A DNA stretch of 64,000 bases from Bombyx mori. Its lineage: Eukaryota > Arthropoda > Insecta > Lepidoptera > Bombycidae. The stretch is taken from NCBI RefSeq assembly GCF_030269925.1, contig NC_085125.1, positions 12,958,117 to 13,022,116 on the forward strand, in the 5' to 3' direction. A model generated the notes under the pieces. It made no database searches. It worked only from the letters and a program-made list of their open reading frames with translations, and had not been told where the DNA came from. Each line of letters opens with the position of its first letter. Position 1 is the first letter of the stretch. Shown here piece by piece: positions 20,401-31,600 of the stretch. The translations under genes were made by a program, and so were the position numbers.

Positions 20401-21394
20401 AAAAAAAAAGGGCGTCATCTTCGTCGTCGTCTAAAACAAACCCAAAATAGATGCTTTATGTTTTTGTTTAGATTTGGGTCCTGGTAGTTCTGATTTAGCT
20501 CCACCGTGGTCCTACGCCCCCCGTAATATCGGCCTACCCGACTACTGCTATCAAATACCAGAACGAGGGTATTGTGAAAAAAACATAATCAGGTAATAAC
20601 TTAACATGCGTAATAATTTGTAAGCTTAACGTTGCTTCTTTATCGTATTAGGGTCGAATCTAGGCTGACCCCTCGAGGTTATAAGAAGAGGTTGGAAAAA
20701 AAAAATAAGATCGATGACACATTTACTGGTGATATATCAGAGTGAAGACTCAAGAAAAAATGGTAAACATTCCATAATTAGAGCTATTTTTTATTATTTT
20801 ATCGCATTATTTAGTTTCTAACAGACTAAAATTTAAAAAACAGGAATCTTATTCAAAATTTTGTCAATTAGCGTTAATACAATCTACTGAACGTTGCAGC
20901 CAGTTATTCGATCGAAACTTTCTCCATGAGAAAATTCATAACTGTGAATATAAAATGATTTTGGTACTCATAACATCTAGAGTCTAGAGCGTACTCTCAA
21001 AAAAGAGTTTTGAAGTTTGATCTATGGGTGTGATGAAGATAGCACACTGAAAATACATACGAGAACAACCAATTCTAAATTCAAATGTGATATTTTGTTT
21101 TTTATCAACGCCAAACTGTGTACTGACAACAGTAATATTAGCTTTAAGCAATTGAAGAACTGTTTAATTCTAGTAGGTTCCAACCTTACCAACCTTCTTC
21201 ATTTAAACAGGTGGGCGTTTAACCCGTTTCGTAACGAATGCGTGAAGTTCATATACAGCGGCTGCGGCGAAAACCAAAATAACTTTTCAGAGAAACTTCG
21301 CTGCGAGCAGAGTTGCATGAATCCCCCAATATTTGGTTGTGAAATGGATCCCGAAATCTACGACACCGGATTCCAATCTAGAAAATGTAATTAA
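16330..21394 (+). CDS. Gene B: secreted Gly/Pro-rich repeat protein with C-terminal Kunitz domain
   Basis: Exons: 16330 to about 17461, 19313-19507, 20472-20592, 21211-21394 (TAA). Residues 1-19 form a signal peptide (MFILITVTIVLLSF..), followed by a Thr/Pro-rich stretch, about seven 24-residue Gly-rich repeats, a less regular Gly/Ser-rich region, a 65-residue linker (VVYGWGGWTPSP) and one Kunitz domain. The Kunitz cysteine spacing C-x8-C-x15-C-x7-C-x12-C-x3-C is exact. Predicted P1, the residue after the second Cys, is Glu, so trypsin inhibition is not expected. Kunitz domains inhibit serine proteases or act as binding modules; the Gly-rich part suggests an extracellular matrix, cuticle or silk-like setting. 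Exons 2-4 join with exact phase. The exon 1 to 2 junction needs the weak donor GGTGGA at about 17462; if it is not used, exon 1 could be a separate gene ending at 17508. Confidence 0.7.
16461..16950 (+). repeat. 72-bp coding tandem repeat, about seven units
   Basis: Each unit encodes 24 residues of the form GPGGTGRPSGSVGAGGKPG-LGGIA, with variants such as AD for AG and GGP for GRP. The high DNA similarity between units points to recent expansion or homogenisation. The pattern is not strict collagen Gly-X-Y. Confidence 0.9.
17509..18305. other. Gene B intron 1, first part
   Basis: AT-rich; no gene or known repeat recognised. Confidence 0.35.
18306..18458 (+). repeat. Jockey/CR1-like LINE 3' tail
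   Basis: CAGCGGTAGGCAGCGACTT and CCCTGGCATTGCTGAGGTC match the family of the 31815-34323 LINE. Confidence 0.6.
18539..18975 (+). repeat. Bm1 SINE, essentially full length
   Basis: Head with tRNA-like A box (GTCGTGGCCTAAAAGATAA) and B box (GTGTTCGAATCCC), body starting ACTGGTAGTAGGACC and a 15-base poly-A tail. About 437 bases, the size known for Bm1. Confidence 0.9.
19100..19200. repeat. AT-rich TATGTAAATATA microsatellite
   Basis: Imperfect repeats of ATATGTAAATATATA between 19120 and 19195. Confidence 0.7.
19313..19507 (+). CDS. Gene B exon 2: linker
   Basis: Acceptor TGCTTACAG, donor GTTTCA. Frame NLPKKYIKDPLNRNVVYG.. to ..GGSSLWK. Phase 1 at its end fits exon 3. Confidence 0.65.
19702..19772 (-). 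repeat. tRNA-like SINE head or tRNA pseudogene
   Basis: In reverse it reads GTCTGGTGTAGTGGTAAGTG (A-box-like) and GCGGGTTCGAATCTCGCC (B-box-like) about 30 bases apart. The anticodon arm does not fold normally and the acceptor stem does not close, so I do not call a working tRNA. Confidence 0.5.
19780..20471. other. Gene B intron 2 remainder
   Basis: AT-rich, nothing recognised. Confidence 0.35.
20472..20592 (+). CDS. Gene B exon 3: start of Kunitz domain
   Basis: Acceptor TTTGTTTAG, donor GTAATA. Encodes DLGPGSSDLAPPWSY.. and the first Kunitz cysteines in DYCYQIPERGYCEKNIIR. Ends in phase 2. Confidence 0.8.
20593..21210. other. Gene B intron 3
   Basis: No repeat recognised. The frame open from 21017 is read-through into exon 4. 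Confidence 0.4.
21211..21394 (+). CDS. Gene B exon 4: rest of Kunitz domain and stop
   Basis: Acceptor TTTAAACAG. Encodes WAFNPFRNECVKFIYSGC, NNF and ..CEQSC, then a short tail ending SRKCN. The reading frame is also open upstream of the acceptor, but that part is intron. Confidence 0.85.
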
Positions 21395-21433
21395 AACGTG
21401 CATTTTAAACCAATTTCCGTTGTAAGCATTTTA

Positions 21434-21439
21434 AATAAA
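21434..21439 (+). promoter_or_regulatory. Polyadenylation signal AATAAA of gene B
   Basis: Canonical hexamer 40 bases past the stop. Confidence 0.55.
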
Positions 21440-22451
21440 AACATTTGTCTTCATTGTTGTTTTTACAAATAAAATTTAAAACACAACTTTTCTCTTAATC
21501 CAACCGCGCCCCTATTTAGTGTTATATGAAATATAGACAGGAGTATTTTATGAGTATCCTACTATGCCATCGCCCATGGGTATTTATTGATAATAGAGCG
21601 TATTGTATGCCTGCACAGGTTAGTATCACCATCCTGCCTATTTCTTTTACAATGTATTTAAAAATGTTAAGAGATTTTAAAGAGATATAAAAGATTATTT
21701 GAGGGATTATAGATACAAATACAACATTTTTCAAACTTAACAAGCGTTTCATTAATCTGATAGGTATCTCAGATAGGTTCGTCATTTAAAAGAGGCCGTT
21801 GAAAGGAGCGCATACGCTTAAAATGAACAATAGCTGCAATAATCACATTTATGACCCGTTGACAACTTGATGCTGAACACAAAGCTGCCTTATCTCACTT
21901 CATTTAATTCCATTTCTTTACATACCACAATACATTTATTTTATTTATGCAAAGTACCTACTTTTCTTATACGGAACGTAATATTACTAAACAACACATA
22001 TGGCTTCTGGCTGTGTGACTAAAATTAGGCTTTATGGGATACATTCCCTTTAACTGTGTGATAGACGAATCGTTGTAGGTACTTATTAACTCCATGGACG
22101 AATCAATAACGAGTTCAAGTGACAGTACGCGGACACTGGACAGTGACCGATGTTTGCCAAAATTCCAAGAAATAAAACTAAATTTTATCTTGGATACCAT
22201 TAAATTTTCTTTTCCAACGTCAGTCGGTAATACTGAGTAACACAATTCGCAAGTGTCGTTAAAATTTTCAATCGTGAATAATGTTCTAAAACAAGAGTTA
22301 ATAAGTATGTTCATAGGAAGAAAATAAAAATAATAAATCGAGCAGTTGATCACTCATTCTTAGAACTTTTAGGACAATAATAATGATTTACTAAGGACCA
22401 CATAGGATTTCTGCGGACTTCGTGTATTCGAAAAACTAAGTGTCTAACAGG
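21440..22451. other. Intergenic region upstream of the ABCA gene
   Basis: About 1 kb between gene B and the ABCA start; the ABCA promoter should lie here. No TATA box stands out. A 128-codon frame on the - strand (21967-22353) has no recognisable motif. Confidence 0.35.
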
Positions 22452-22625
22452 ATGGATTGCCATTCCGTTAAGGTATTAATGTGGAAACACCTCACGGTGC
22501 GTATGAGGAGGTACTTTCACACCCTTGTAGAGCTTCTGTCGCCAATAGCATTGATTTTGCTATTCAGTGCTCTAAATATTGTTAAGACACCTCCCGATCA
22601 TGTTGTGTCATCAGCTCAATACAAC
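22452..22625 (+). CDS. ABCA exon 1: start and TM1
   Basis: ATG at 22452 chosen because it leads directly into [18 protein letters not shown], typical of ABCA N-termini; an upstream in-frame GTG is not a plausible start. TM1 is around [14 protein letters not shown]. Donor GTAAGT, phase 0. Confidence 0.85.
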
Positions 22626-25600
22626 GTAAGTATTCTATACTACGCAAACTTTTAAAATAAGAAAAGCATTTAGATTTAGTTATAGCCTGACGAGATTAGC
22701 AGTTATTTTGTTAGAGTTGGGAGAAAAGTAGTCAGCATTAATGCTGAAGAACGATGTTAAGATATATATATACTACAATATTAAAACATACGTTAAGTCA
22801 ATTAGCAAGTGTGCTGTATGTTTGTAAATCAGACTCAAAACAAGAATGAACCAACTTAATGATTTAATTAATGCAGCTGTACTTTTCAATTTATTTATAT
22901 TGTACTTCAGCCTAGTACAATTTTTTTATGTACTACGCCATCAGAGTAGAGTTCATCCATACTCTCTGGACTGCTGCATTTATCCACACTGCATTTGCAG
23001 TGATTTTTTCTGCCACTTACCAACTGACTCTGGAATGAACAGTGTTTCCTGAGCTCTATGATATTTCCTTCTGCAAATGAGGATTATGGAGAATCCTCAG
23101 CAGTGGGCAGCGGCTTGTCTGTGCCTAGAAATTACTAACATTTATTAAGTAGTGGTAATTACTTACCATCAGATAGACTGTATGCTCGGCTGCCTGCAAC
23201 GGCAAAAAAAACACAAATAAAATTGTAGCACTTAAATTTTATTTCATGCAAAAAGGTGCAAACTTTTATTTTACAGCCAGAATATCATTCTAAGAACTTT
23301 GAACGTCCAAACTGCATTTATTATTATCCAGAAACGAACCTTACAAAAACACTCATGGACCAAGTTGCCAAGAAATTCCACATTGAGAAAATAATTTGCT
23401 CAGGTAAGTTACTTATTATTCATTAAATTAGACAAACCAAATTATATAAAAGTTTATGAATAGCTTTAATAAAGATTATTTTTTATTTCACTAGATGGGT
23501 AGGCAACCCACACATTCACGGCCCACCTTATATTAATAGGTTACTGAAGCTCATGAGCTCACAATGTGAATGCCGCTGAGTCTACTTGAAGTAGGAAAAT
23601 ATGCAAACGTAACACTAGTGTAAATAGATAGTGCTTAAAAAGTCAGAAGAATTCCACTAAGACAGAGCTGTACCAAATTTCTGAATAATTTAAAACGTCA
23701 CTGCTAATTAAATATATATTCATTAATTCATTGGACCTTAAACCTCAACATTAATTTTCTTTATGGTTCTTTCCTTTGATTGATATCATTAGATTTATGC
23801 TGTAAAAAAATTGATTTAATTATATCTATGGCTTTTGAAAACGAAAGTTTCTTTATTCAGGATCTTATACATTTTTTTAATATTTTTAAGGTGGTTTCAA
23901 TTGGGGTTACTGTCCGATACAAAATGAGTCTTTCTTCAAACAGATGGCTTATTCCCTCCCATACAAAGATGCAGTCGTCATTTTCAAAGTAAGTACAAAA
24001 ATATTAATTTTATATGTTATCTTTATTATGTCATTTTATGGCTACTGATATTTTTACTTATGAGAAAGAATAATCAAATTTTAAAATATATGCAACCCAA
24101 AATCAAAGTAATATCGAGTAGTGAAAGTTTATTTGGTTTTGCGACATTTTTGCAACTAGAGTCATTTACAGTTAAACATTTTTGAAAAAATATCATGATA
24201 AAAAACATGGGATGGGGTAAGCATAATTGAAGTTCAATTAAAAACATGGAATTTTTTATGCTAATACCAAATAAAACGGACTTTTAATTACAAAGATAAG
24301 TGTTGCTTAAATCAAATAACCTTTAACCCCCAAATTATGTTATGTAAATGATGGTTGAAAAAATTAAAGCAAACCAGTTACGTGTTGGTGGCAGAGCCGT
24401 TATACTATACATTGATTTTTACTATACTACTATTTATACATATTTTTTACTGGTGGTAGGACCTCTTGTGAGTCCGCGCGGGTAGGTACCACCACCCTGC
24501 CTATTTCTGCTGTGAAGCAGTAATGCGTTTCGGTTTGAAGGGTAGGACAGCCGTTGTAACTATACTGAGATCTTAGAACTTATATCTCAAGGTGGGTGGT
24601 GCATTTACGTTGTAGATGTCTAAGGGCTCCAGTAACCACTTAACACCAGGTGGGCTGTGAACTCGTCCACCCATAAAAGCAATAAAAAAAATAAAAACAT
24701 TGAAACTTAAATGTCATGAAGATGGGTGGTGGAAATTACCTTGTGATATCTATGAGGTCTGGTGACACCCTAACACCAGTGGGGCTGTCCCAGCAAAAAA
24801 TATATAATAATATAAAATAATTGACTAATTTAGAAAAATATAACAAATTTAATGGTTTCATAGTCAAATCTGATAGAAGCTATTGGTTAAAAAAATCAAA
24901 TTATGCTTACAGCTAATCTGTAGAAATCAATAAATTTCAAGTGTGCTAATTTAGGATTATTCATAATTCAGAAAAATGGGTCATTTAATTTACCTGTAGT
25001 ATATAATATACCCTTAGGCTATCAACGATTAGGTAGAAACAAGAAAACAAAATTAATTTAAAAAGTATTTATTTTCCAACTTGTATGATTTACTAACGAG
25101 ACCTACTCAAGTGAAGGTTACACCTAAAGTATTGGAGCTTATGTATTGTAAATTTGGAAGCATTTATACATATATATTGAATTTTTTTGTCAAGGACATG
25201 TCATCAGACGAGTGGCCGAAGAATCTTGTCTATACAATACGTATGAAAAGGGAATTTGACACGGACCTCATATATCCTAAGGACGGGAGGCTGATCCCGC
25301 ATTCGGCTTTTAGTAAGTACACTATTTATTTTTATTGCTATTACTCTTTTTTATTCTTATTGCTTATTTTTAAAGTTTTTACTCATTTTTATTGTTATTA
25401 CTCATTTTTATCATCATACTAATTCACGTCGCAAGAATGGTGAGCTTATGATAGGAATGTTTAATTGAAATGGTATCTGATCCTTGTGGTTACATAACGG
25501 CAAAGTTACATCACGACCGCTCACGCGATCTCAAGATATTTCTGACGAAAACCAATGACAGCTGGTCCTCCTAATTAAGATTATATTTAAAAACTAGCTG

Positions 25601-28600
25601 ACCCGGCAGACTTCGTAGTGCCTCAATCGATAAATAAAATACCTAAGCTTTTGTATAAAATAAACTTAAAAGCATTTTCATATTTATCTACCTTTTAAAC
25701 CTTCTCTGGACTTCCACAAATAATTCAAGAACAAAATTAGCCAGATCGGTCCAGCCATTCTCGAGTTTTAGCGAGACTAACGAACAGCAATTCATTTTTA
25801 CATATATGTATATAGATGATTCGAATCATTATCATCGAGCGTAATTGTTACGGAAATTGTTTTGTTAATAAACAGTTCACAAATAAAGTTGAAAATAAGC
25901 GTACAGTTGTCATGTTAAAATCATAAATCCTTACGAATTCGGCACCCGTTTTTGCGGAAAAACCACAACTATTTGTCAGACGCTTTTATTATCCGCGCGT
26001 GTATGTGTATGATTTATATGATTAATTATTTATTTAGTTACTTTCGTATATAACTATGATTTTCGTCCACTTCAAAATGTTGGATAAAATCGGTAATTTA
26101 TCACACTTATCAAAGACAAATTGTATTAACAAATTGTGTATAATCACCAATTATTATTAATTTAATAAAAACAAAATCATTTTTTTACGAATAATTTACC
26201 TACTTCATTGATAACTCTATTCATATTTTCTATTATAAAATTTAAATTTGATAAACCAGTCAAACTTAACTAGTTTTTTTTTTCTTATTCAGCACACCTT
26301 GTGTTAAGTGGTTACTGGAGCCCATAGACATCCACAACGCAAATGCGCCACCCACCTTGAGATATAAGTTCTAAGGTCTCAAGTATAGTTACAACGGCAA
26401 ATTTTAGCGAATCCTACTTTCCTGTCGAAACCGTCGCTTGCAACGAAGGACTCTGCGAGTAGATTAATCCATAGACACAGCCCACTGAGTTTCTGGCCGG
26501 ATCTTCTCGGTGGATCGCGTTTCAGATCCGGTGGTAGATTCTAAGCTCTGCTCTTGCTAGGGCTTGTGTTAGCAACAACATCAGGTTTGAGGCCCGTGAG
26601 CTCACCTACTCGTTCTCTGAATCTAGTATAACCGCTGAGGTTACTAGAATTGGTAGGAAAAGAAAAAGAAAAAGAAAACCTTACATAATCAAATATTTTC
26701 CGCTTTTTAGTTCGGCTACTTACATAAGGTGGATTTTAAATTGAATTTTTTTTGATTGAATTGTTTTGTTTGCATATGCTAGTTGAATGTTTTAAAACTA
26801 ATTTTTATTTGAAATTAATTTCACCAATTTGACATTTCTGTTCACCAGGCTTTGAATACAGACAATTCACCGCTCTACAGTGGACGATCGACACCAGTTA
26901 CATAGAGGTGCTGACCGGGAAAGACATTAATATAGTAAGTTCTTCTGAATTCCATGTAATTTGCAGTCATCTATCTGTAACTTTACTAAGTATGCCGTTT
27001 GGAGCTTAAATGACGCGGCTATATCTCAATCTCAGGTCTTACCGTCCTCTATATAAATAAAAATGAATGGTCGTTTGTATGTTTTTGTCTTCTATTCGTT
27101 TCCAAACTATTTATCCAGTTGCAAGGTTTCCGAGGCGATCGACGCGATGAAAAGCTGTGCGCGACTTATTACCAGAAATCGATGCTTTTCATGCTTTTAC
27201 TTGTCAATAGACTTTTATTGGCACTAGTGGTCGCCCAGCGGTCGAAATTGGACCATAATTATTTATAGAAATTATAAGTTTCTACACTATTATGGTTCTG
27301 TTGTCAAATACTTACTTCTATAATCACAGATTTCGCCAAGACTACACTTTAGATAAATAACATTAAAGACATACAATATAAAATCTATTCTTACTACTTA
27401 CAACTTATACTAGTGGTCCCGCAGAAATCGAAATTCGACTGTAATTAATTTAAATTATAAGTTTGAATTTTATTGTACTTCTATCGTCATAGACTTTATT
27501 TCTTCTATGATCCCCATCGAGATATTATGTACTACGTATGATTACAGATTTCCCCAAGGCTACACTATGAAAAATAATATTATAGACAAATAATATTAAT
27601 CTTTTTTTTAATTTGACAACATATTTTAATAAATAAAAGAGTATATATTATTATGTAAAATAAAATATAATGTAAAATAAAATTTCATTCTGCGCTCCTT
27701 CTCGATATTCTCTGTGGGAAATTTCATACTCCTCCGTCCGAACAATTTTCGTAAAAAAGTGTACAACGTTTATGCTTCACGTATTAATAATATATAGATA
27801 AAATTTGTGATAACATTGTTATTTAAGTCGCCGTGGCCTAAAGGATAAGCTGCTCGGTGAGCTCTTATCGAGCGATGCGACCGTGCCGGTGTTCGAATCC
27901 CGCAGGCAGGCAAAAAATGTATATAATTAAATACGTACTAAACAAATCTCTACGTATGACCCTTACTATGAAGGAATAGGATCTCACTGTGATGGATTTA
28001 GGCCATCCGTAATGTTAGAATTATTTTTTTAATTTTGTACCAACATTTCTATTTTAAATTTAAAATAACTTTATAACTTTTATAAAAACAATATAATTTT
28101 GCCGCCCCTCAAATCACGCCCGGGCCTCACGGGCCTAGGCGTAAATCCATGACTGATAACATCGTGTAATAAAAATGAAGCCCGCACTAAATTAACTATC
28201 GTAATTACTGATGACAGACCGTGCTGATGATATGGGATATTCGGTATTCAATCTACAATACTATATTAAAACTAGCTGACCCGGCAACCGTTGTCTTGCC
28301 ATATATAAGATTTCTAGAGAATTTCTAGTGTAGAAAAAAATTACTAACTTATTGGAAGTGTATAAGGATGTGGAATATGAGTGAAAAAGGCCTGGAGCGC
28401 TGTGAACGATGAGAGAATGTTGTTTAAAAATAACAAAACACCAAACATTAAAAAAAAAAAATTTTTTTTGGTGTGAACACCCCCTTATCTCTTAAAGGTT
28501 AGAAAAATAGATAGTAGCCGATTCTCAGGCTTACTGAATATGCATAAAAAAATTCATGAGAATCGGTCAAGCGGTTTCGGAGGAGTATGGGAACGAACAT

Positions 28601-31600
28601 TGTGACACGAGAATTTTATATATTAGATATGTAACTAAAATAATGATGTCTTCCGTTACTTTTATTCGTTTTCAAATGAACAAAACAGTATCGAATTTCT
28701 ATTTAGCAGAACTTGTACACGCCAATGTTTTGGATAAAGCAAAATAGTCGTTATTGTATTCACTGAACGATAACGCGTACGTAATACGATATGTAAGAGC
28801 GGATGTAATGTTTAGCGTACACACACACAATGTGAGAATGGCTAATGTTCTTGTATGACGTACGTATGACAATCGGGTATGAATTTTTCTAATGAAGTAC
28901 GTACTTGATTCTCGTTCACAAATGCTTTCCAAGATGAAGGATAAATAGCGTATAATAAAAATCGAACCCGAAAAAATATAGAAATTTGCCTAATTACTAT
29001 ACAGTTGAGATAGAGATCTCAACGCTGATGGTCAGTGGTGACAGTCACGTTGTGATGACTATGGTACTTAATGACATGTAGGCCGTGAAATCGATTTACC
29101 TGTTTATGCCCTGAAAAAATAAAATACTGTTGAAATATAATCAAGTTACAGTGGTTATTTTTGTTTTTATTCTCAAAAGACATCAAATACATGATCAAAA
29201 TGTAATATGACATACATATATAGGTCATGGTTGAAATCATTTGAAATTCAAAAAGCCTTGCTGCTTTGTTGGCTTCAAACGGGCGTCGATTAGTCACAGC
29301 GGAACAATACGTATTGTGTGTCTACACTAGAACTGGCCGGTTACATTGAAAGCCATAAAACGGACTTTGCTTCACTAGGGGCGGAGGGCGCTCTGCCCGG
29401 TCTCCGTCATTTGAGGACCGTCCACTTCCACATGCCCCACGCCCCCGAGGCGCGTGGACCTCGTAAGAGGGTCGGTCCCCCGACCCGGATACCGTGCATA
29501 CAACCTATGCTCTTTTTTAATACGCTTTGATTAGCTTCAGACGTATGTATGTATGTAATAATAGTTTAAAAATACCTAACAAAATACGCTTTTATAGAAA
29601 ATCCAACTAAAAAATAGAAAATAAATTTTAATAAATTAGAATTAAAAATAGTGTAAGAAAAAAATATTTTATTGTAAAAAAGCGTGGGGTGCTTTTCAGG
29701 ATATTATTATATCAAAATAACCCTTCTACTCATATATGTTCATAAAATATTTATAACTACTTATGCCATGCAACCCACGCGTATTTTGTTAGTTTTTATA
29801 AACTATTATTTATTAAAAATGTAACAGTCTGCATAAAATACAATTAAGACTTCGAGCTCATATCAGGCCGCACAAGGCGAGTCGAGCGCCGGAGCTCATT
29901 AAAAAAGTCTGTCATTTATTAGACCTTTTTTTATTTTTTTATTTATTGCTTAAATGGGTGGACGAGCTCACAGCCCACCTGGTGTTAAGTGGTTACTGGA
30001 GCCCATAGACATCCACAACGTAAATGCGCCACCCACCTTGAGATATAAGTTCTAAGGTCTCAAGTATAGTTACAACGGCTGCCCCGCCCTTCAAACCGAA
30101 ACGCATTACTGCTTCACGACAGAAATAGGCAAGGTGGTGGTACCCACAAGAGGTCCTACCACCAGTAACTACGCAAATTATAATTTTGCGGGTTTGATTT
30201 TTATTACACGATGTCATTCCTTCACCGTGGAAGTCAATCGTGAACATTTGTTGAGTACGTATTTCATTAGAAAAATTGGTACCCGCCTGAGATTCGAACA
30301 CCGGTGCATCGCTCAACACGAATGCACCGGACGTCTTATCGCTTAGGCCACGACGACTTCTGAAACTAGCTTTTAGAACTTTAAGAACTAGCTTTTACCT
30401 GCGACTTCGCGTGAAATAGTTCACAAATAATGCTTTATTTCAGAACAAATTTGGATAACATAAAAAATGTTATAGTGAGCCAACCTTAACATATAGACAT
30501 ATGCTGTCACAGCCTTTTTTTAAGATCTCTTAAAGGGGAACAATTCTGTCATACACTATTTTAGCGAAACTTTAACCGCTTCTGCAGCGCACGCAGTGGA
30601 AGCTTTCAAAAGGGGAAAAACCCCGATTTTGAAACATTATTTATTGGTGCTCCGCTTGTATTAGTCTTAGTGTGATGCTATATAGCATATAGCCTTTCTC
30701 AATAAATAGGCTATCTAACACGAAAACAACGGGTAGGTATCACCGCCCTGCCTATTTCAACCGTGAAGCAGTAATACGTTTCGGTTTGCAGGGTGAGGTA
30801 GCCGTTGTAACTATACTGAGACCTTAGAACTTATATCTCAAGGTGGGTGGCGCATTTCGTTGTAGATGTCTATGGGCTCCAGTAACCACTTAATATCAGG
30901 TGGGCTGTGAGCTCGTCCACCTATCTAATCAATAAAAAAGAAAAAACTTATTTGGCCAAGATACTGACCCCAACCAGTATTAAATGTCTATAAGCATCCA
31001 CCGTTTCGACAGGACATGTCCATGCAAGAGTTCCCGTATTATTCGTGGAAGAACAACGACCCGAATATAACGACGGGTATAGCAAGCATCTGTCAGCTGT
31101 CTCTGCTGCTGGTGTTCGTGTTCCTCATGTCGAGACTTTTGAACGAGCGAGCGACCGGCATACAGGTAAGTGCACTCGCCACACTGACCTTCGACCGTTG
31201 CACTGGAGGACTTTTTGGGCGGGAACGCGAGGTGTGAAGTTGTGTGATTTGTTTTATTCTGTCTACTATTTAGGGTTTCTTCAGGTTTAAATGTGTAATA
31301 ACGGTGGTTTGTTAACTGCTTCATGTCTGTGAAAGTGCACAAATGTGGGAAAATGAAACAAAGCCGCGGGGACGTAACGTCTCGGGATCCTCCAAAAAGT
31401 CTACTAAAAAAGTCTCAGTAAATGACCACCATTTTACTGAGATTATATTTCATCTCATCTCATTTCATTTCATCCCAGTTGATTGATATCTCAAATTAAT
31501 CATCTTCATCTCATTTCATTTCACTTCTTACTATCATTTTTTTCATAAAAATAAGAATATAAATTAAAATAAGACATGACTTAAAGGTAGTTTACCAGGT

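Noticed and set aside
21017..21210. Upstream extension of the Kunitz exon as coding
   Set aside because: A good acceptor at 21210 and exact phase with exon 3 make this intron read-through.
21967..22353. 128-codon - strand frame upstream of ABCA
   Set aside because: AT-rich, no motif, no splice context; chance frame.
25081..25194. Upstream extension of ABCA exon 4 as coding
   Set aside because: No ABCA-like sequence; the acceptor at 25194 gives the correct join.
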